DNA of 41,923 bases from contig LRSR01005278.1 of assembly GCA_001579985.1 (NCBI GenBank), positions 1 through 41,923 of the forward strand, in the 5' to 3' direction. Position 1 is the stretch's first letter; each line of letters starts with the position of its first letter. Origin of the DNA: Hypsibius dujardini (lineage: Eukaryota; Tardigrada; Eutardigrada; Parachela; Hypsibiidae). The notes under the pieces were generated by a model. It worked only from the letters and a program-made list of their open reading frames with translations, searched no databases and was not told the DNA's origin. Positions 40,580-41,923 of the stretch are shown here, in pieces. Made by a program: the position numbers and the translations under genes.

Positions 40580-41400
40580 AAACCATTTTAAATGGTCAAA
40601 AAAAAGTTTGCTTTTACATAAAACATACTTGTACATTTATGATTAATTTAAAATCGCAGATAACCATAATAATAACCAAGTCAACAAATTTATTTTAAAT
40701 TTACTACACTTTATTTCCCTAATATTTTATTTAGAACGCCCAAAAATACGGCTGCCAATTTTAAATATAATTTCAACATATATTGTTTTTCAAAATAATT
40801 AAAAATTCTTTCATATTTTATTGAAATAGAAAAAGGTCATTTGAAGGAGAGTTTAAATGACTTGTGTTGCTTAAATAGATTTAAAGGACATTTTAAATGG
40901 TGCAAAAAGTGGCTTTTCATTTTGAATAAATTTATTTTTATTTAATAAAAGTTATAAAAATAGAAATCGATATATTATTTAAAATCTTCAATAATATTGA
41001 ATTTTATTTCAGTAATAGTTTATTTATGACGCGTAAAATACGACTGCTATTTTTAAATAAAAAAAACAAAATATTTTCTTCAAATTTAAAATTTATTCTT
41101 ACTTTAATGGAATACGTCATTTGAAGAAAAGTTTATATGAGTAATGTTGCTTAAATGTATATAAAGACATTTTAGATCGTTCAAAAAGTGGCTCTGCTTT
41201 TAAATAAACTTCTATTTTTATTTATTTAAAGTTACAAAACAACAACTCAATATTTTACAGCAATTTTTATCTAAAACCACTAAATTAACCTTAAATATGA
41301 GGATTTATTTTATTTAAAATATTATTTTAAGTGAGGAAAATGTGTTTTTTAGATAAAATAAGTTTTTTTGTATTTAAATAAACGTTGACGGTGGATTTAC
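40580..41400. repeat. Diverged tandem repeats of about 280-300 bp in a helicase intron
   Basis: Shared landmarks recur: ATACGGCTGC/ATACGACTGC (about 40746 and 41038), GTCATTTGAAG (40835 and 41115), CATTTTAAATGG/CATTTTAGATCG followed by CAAAAAGTGGC (about 40890 and 41168), and a partial unit near 40583. Very AT-rich, with TATTTAAA words throughout. No coding capacity. Confidence 0.6.
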
Positions 41401-41764
41401 ATTTATTCAATTATTTTATTTAAAGAGCATACCAGAGCATTTTGACCAGCATCTCGTAGGTCTGCGTTGGCAGTTCATGACTCGGTACGAGAATTAAGGC
41501 ACGTGGACTGTTAACTCGCAGATTGTCTTGTGAATCCCTTTCCTCCTGCATTTGGCTTCGGATAATCAGCTTGTCCAGGAGGGGTACGAGGTTGGCAAGG
41601 GTCTTCCCGCTACCAGTTTCCGCGGCGCAAATGACGTTGTCACCTTGGAGGATCATGGGGATAGCTTGGTTCTGAATGTTGGTACACACTTGCAGGCAAG
41701 AGATGTCAGACATTAAGTGCTAACTAACGATGCGACAGAGAAAGGAAATCTTGTCTGAATCGAG

Positions 41765-41923
41765 CTGACAGATAATAAGATAGACAGACACACATACAGA
41801 CACGCACACAGACAGACAAGCAGGCAAGCAGATAGATAAACAGCCAAGCAAACAGGCAGGCACACAGATAAGCAGACAGGCAGGCAGACAGGCAGACAGA
41901 CAGACAGACAGACAGACAGACAG
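41765..41923 (+). repeat. (CAGA)n/(CAGG)n tract at the right window edge
   Basis: Degenerate then pure CAGA array, upstream of helicase exon 41688..41433 and probably in its intron. It runs off the window. Confidence 0.9.

Larger units (their letters stand above)
39339..41688 (-). pseudogene. DDX28-like DEAD-box helicase copy 2: middle and last exons, with lesions
   Basis: Exon 41688..41433 encodes the Q motif and Walker A (NIQNQAIPMILQGDNVICAA, ETGSGKT) and motif Ia (PSHELPTQ). The next block, about 40550-40232, encodes VTGGEWTQRKL and, in another frame, DVLVSTSGVLSKLI and the DEAD box (VFIDEADTL, 40361-40350), ending AELILG at a GTACGT donor. Exon 40118..39834 encodes MIFCRSSETFNWLAQF (motif IV) and CTDIASRGLD...NYDFPQ (motif V). 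Exon 39599..39339 encodes EISDYIHRTDRTGRIGSSD to the end. Lesions: the frame change near 40450-40480, TAG at 40259-40257, TAA at 40079-40077 (KKSL*VGQIM), and no exon for motif III (SAT). The TAG might be avoided by a 55-base intron. Helicase identity is sure; DDX28 is the best orthologue guess. Confidence 0.8.

Overview
This window looks like nuclear DNA of an invertebrate animal, probably an ecdysozoan. That is inferred from the protein types; nothing in the sequence fixes the species. Genes are split by GT-AG introns, coding exons are GC-richer than the AT-rich DNA around them, and introns are full of (TCTG)n/(CAGA)n and (ATCA)n arrays. No operons, CRISPR arrays or bacterial features were seen. 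There is one ambiguous base (n, 38029).

Layout. 1-694: 5' end of a secreted-protein gene (-). 3.3-3.9 kb: unassigned coding-like island. 5.8-6.06 kb: one ammonium-transporter-like exon (-). 6.97-8.74 kb: class A GPCR (+) with a frameshift and an in-frame stop. 9.07-10.5 kb: possible solo LTR followed by a hAT-type MITE. 10.8-11.2 kb: unknown exon (-). 12.3-13.05 kb: DDX28-like helicase copy 1 (-), first and last exons only. 14.79-15.56 kb: mitochondrial ATP synthase subunit f (+). 16.07-18.62 kb: nidogen-like propeller/EGF gene copy A (-). 19.08-22.00 kb: a complete pogo/CENP-B-type DNA transposon with 192-bp terminal inverted repeats. 22.4-24.26 kb: two non-autonomous elements. 25.1-25.4 kb: last exon of a secreted Tyr/Pro/Gln-rich protein (-). 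26.94-29.81 kb: a second copy of the ATP-synthase-fragment plus nidogen segment (copy B). 30.18-31.15 kb: MITE with TATA target duplication. 31.2-32.6 kb: P-element/THAP9-like transposase exons (+) and further exons. 34.64-37.61 kb: a complete eight-exon astacin metalloprotease (-) carrying a MULE-like element in one intron and a small TA-flanked MITE in another. 39.3-41.7 kb: DDX28-like copy 2 (-), middle and last exons.

The window is dominated by duplication and transposition. A segment holding the ATP synthase f exon and the nidogen 3' half occurs twice (about 14.85-18.6 and 26.94-29.8 kb), with the two real 3' ATP synthase exons missing from the second copy. The DDX28-like gene also occurs twice, as complementary fragments sharing only the last exon. 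At least six DNA-transposon insertions of different superfamilies can be delimited by terminal repeats, several with clean target-site duplications. The astacin, ATP synthase f and both nidogen reading frames are intact where visible. The GPCR, DDX28 copy 2 and the transposase each carry an in-frame stop.

All calls come from reading translations, splice sites and repeats by eye; no database search was run.
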